Positions 23,137 to 23,747 of a DNA stretch of 23,747 nt are shown piece by piece (the first letter of the stretch is position 1; each line of letters opens with the position of its first letter). The position numbers and the translations under genes are program-made. Origin of the DNA: CAYSLA01 sp964431685 (GTDB lineage Bacteria > Armatimonadota > UBA5829); assembly GCA_964431685.1 (NCBI GenBank), contig CAYSLA010000042.1:1-23747 (forward strand), given 5' to 3'. The notes beneath the pieces were generated by a model, which saw only the letters and a list, made by a program, of their open reading frames with translations, ran no database searches and had not been told where the DNA came from.

Positions 23137-23747
23137 CTAAGTGCCCAGCGAGTCTTCACACAGCTTTCTGATCAACGGGGTGATCGACTCCACACCGTTC
23201 TCGGTGATGAGCAGACCTTCTTCGACCCTGTTGCCACCGATTCTCGGAACTCCGAAGAGGCTGATGTCGGTATTGACCGTCATTCCCGGCTCGAAGTGAC
23301 GTGTGCTGTTCTCATCCGGATATGGAGCTTCTGCTTCCGCAAGGCCAATTCCGTGCATCGGCGGGTAGACGTCGTATGGGCTCAAGCCTCTGCTTCGGAA
23401 GTAGTCCCGCACTGCTTTCACAAGCAGGCACATCGGCTGGCCTGGAATCATGTGCTCTACTGCTATGCGGGTGGCGACCATAAGATCGAGAAGAAACGCA
23501 TTCTGTTCGGGACTAGCGGCGCCAGCCACGAACGGAAAATCCACCGTCGAGACATAGCCTTCGTATTGCACGGCAAGGGACGCCATCACCATATCGCCAT
23601 CTTCGATAACCTTGTTGATCGGCCGGCCGATTATGGTATTGGTCCTCTCGCCCGAGCCGAACACCATAAACGCGATGGCTTCCGCGCCAGCCATTCTGGC
23701 GGCGCCTTCGGCCGCCCCGGCCGCCTCCAGCTCAGTGGCGCCCGGAA
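23137..23747 (-). CDS. M24-fold (creatinase/prolidase-like) protein, N-terminal part beyond the window
   Basis: The frame is open to the right edge (it reads PGATELEAAGAAEGAAR before the first internal ATG at 23694), so the gene starts outside. About 200 residues of the pita-bread domain are visible. As in the gene at 1057-2226, canonical metal ligands are missing: the first Asp is Ser (VMASLAVQYEGY), the second is replaced in GYVSTV, and the first Glu is Asp (NTDISLFG). The His (MHGIGLAEAEAPY) and last Glu (NRVEEGLLIT) remain. The usual His after the TNTII segment is Gly. A metal-independent hydrolase or binding protein is therefore more likely than an aminopeptidase. It leads the isomerase-family gene by 23 bases, so they are probably co-transcribed. 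Confidence 0.82.
   Translation of the reverse strand, partial: PGATELEAAGAAEGAARMAGAEAIAFMVFGSGERTNTIIGRPINKVIEDGDMVMASLAVQYEGYVSTVDFPFVAGAASPEQNAFLLDLMVATRIAVEHMIPGQPMCLLVKAVRDYFRSRGLSPYDVYPPMHGIGLAEAEAPYPDENSTRHFEPGMTVNTDISLFGVPRIGGNRVEEGLLITENGVESITPLIRKLCEDSLGT

Noticed and set aside
1..23747. Mobile element, CRISPR array or defence system
   Set aside because: No transposase, integrase, Cas, toxin-antitoxin or spaced repeat array is visible; the gene damage at 2245-4748 has no flanking repeat that I can see.

Overview
The window is a metagenome-style bacterial scaffold. It has two 100-base N blocks and genes running off both ends. Base composition is moderately GC-rich, most genes have clear AGGAGG-type Shine-Dalgarno sites, and GTG and TTG starts are common. 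I see no rRNA, tRNA, CRISPR array, phage gene or transposase. The gene families (DUF6786-like protein, divergent M24 proteins, large beta-galactosidase-like protein, Gfo/Idh/MocA oxidoreductase, TIGR04076 protein, membrane-anchored MA-type peptidase) resemble those of uncultured carbohydrate-degrading bacteria such as Armatimonadota or Planctomycetota-like lineages. That placement is a guess from protein style, not a demonstrated taxonomy.

Region 1 (1-2270): the 3' part of a DUF6786-like protein, then an M24-fold (creatinase/prolidase-like) protein lacking most canonical metal ligands, closed by an 11-bp stem-loop. Region 2 (2271-4750) looks like a gene graveyard: a major-facilitator transporter lacking its N-terminal half, a broken class III aminotransferase (HemL-like) remnant, a glycerophosphodiesterase with its central barrel deleted, and a small unrecognised protein. 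Region 3 (4811-8842): a nitrilase-superfamily amidohydrolase on the minus strand; then on the plus strand a Gfo/Idh/MocA oxidoreductase, a TIGR04076 protein, an acidic protein of unknown function and a zinc polyol/sugar dehydrogenase.

Region 4 (8912-14306) is the carbohydrate core: a large glycosidase-like protein, a palindrome-rich intergenic element, a NIF3-like protein, L-ribulokinase (AraB) and L-ribulose-5-phosphate 4-epimerase (AraD). Region 5 (14374-20519) is more housekeeping: a SpoIIE/RsbU-type phosphatase overlapping a secreted MA-type metallopeptidase, a convergent DEAD/DEAH helicase with a DUF1998 zinc domain (YprA/MrfA-like), and a divergent ABC-F ATPase that appears to be transcribed from an extended -10 promoter as a leaderless mRNA. 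Region 6 (20562-23747): a phosphotriesterase-family hydrolase, converging with a minus-strand pair made of an L-arabinose/L-fucose isomerase-family protein and a second ligand-poor M24 protein running off the right edge.

Together the isomerase-family protein, AraB and AraD could form a complete aldose to ketose to ketose-5-phosphate to xylulose-5-phosphate route. The dehydrogenase, Gfo/Idh/MocA oxidoreductase, PTE-family hydrolase and glycosidase-like protein could supply or process related sugars. No sugar-responsive transcription factor and no intact sugar transporter lie in the window.
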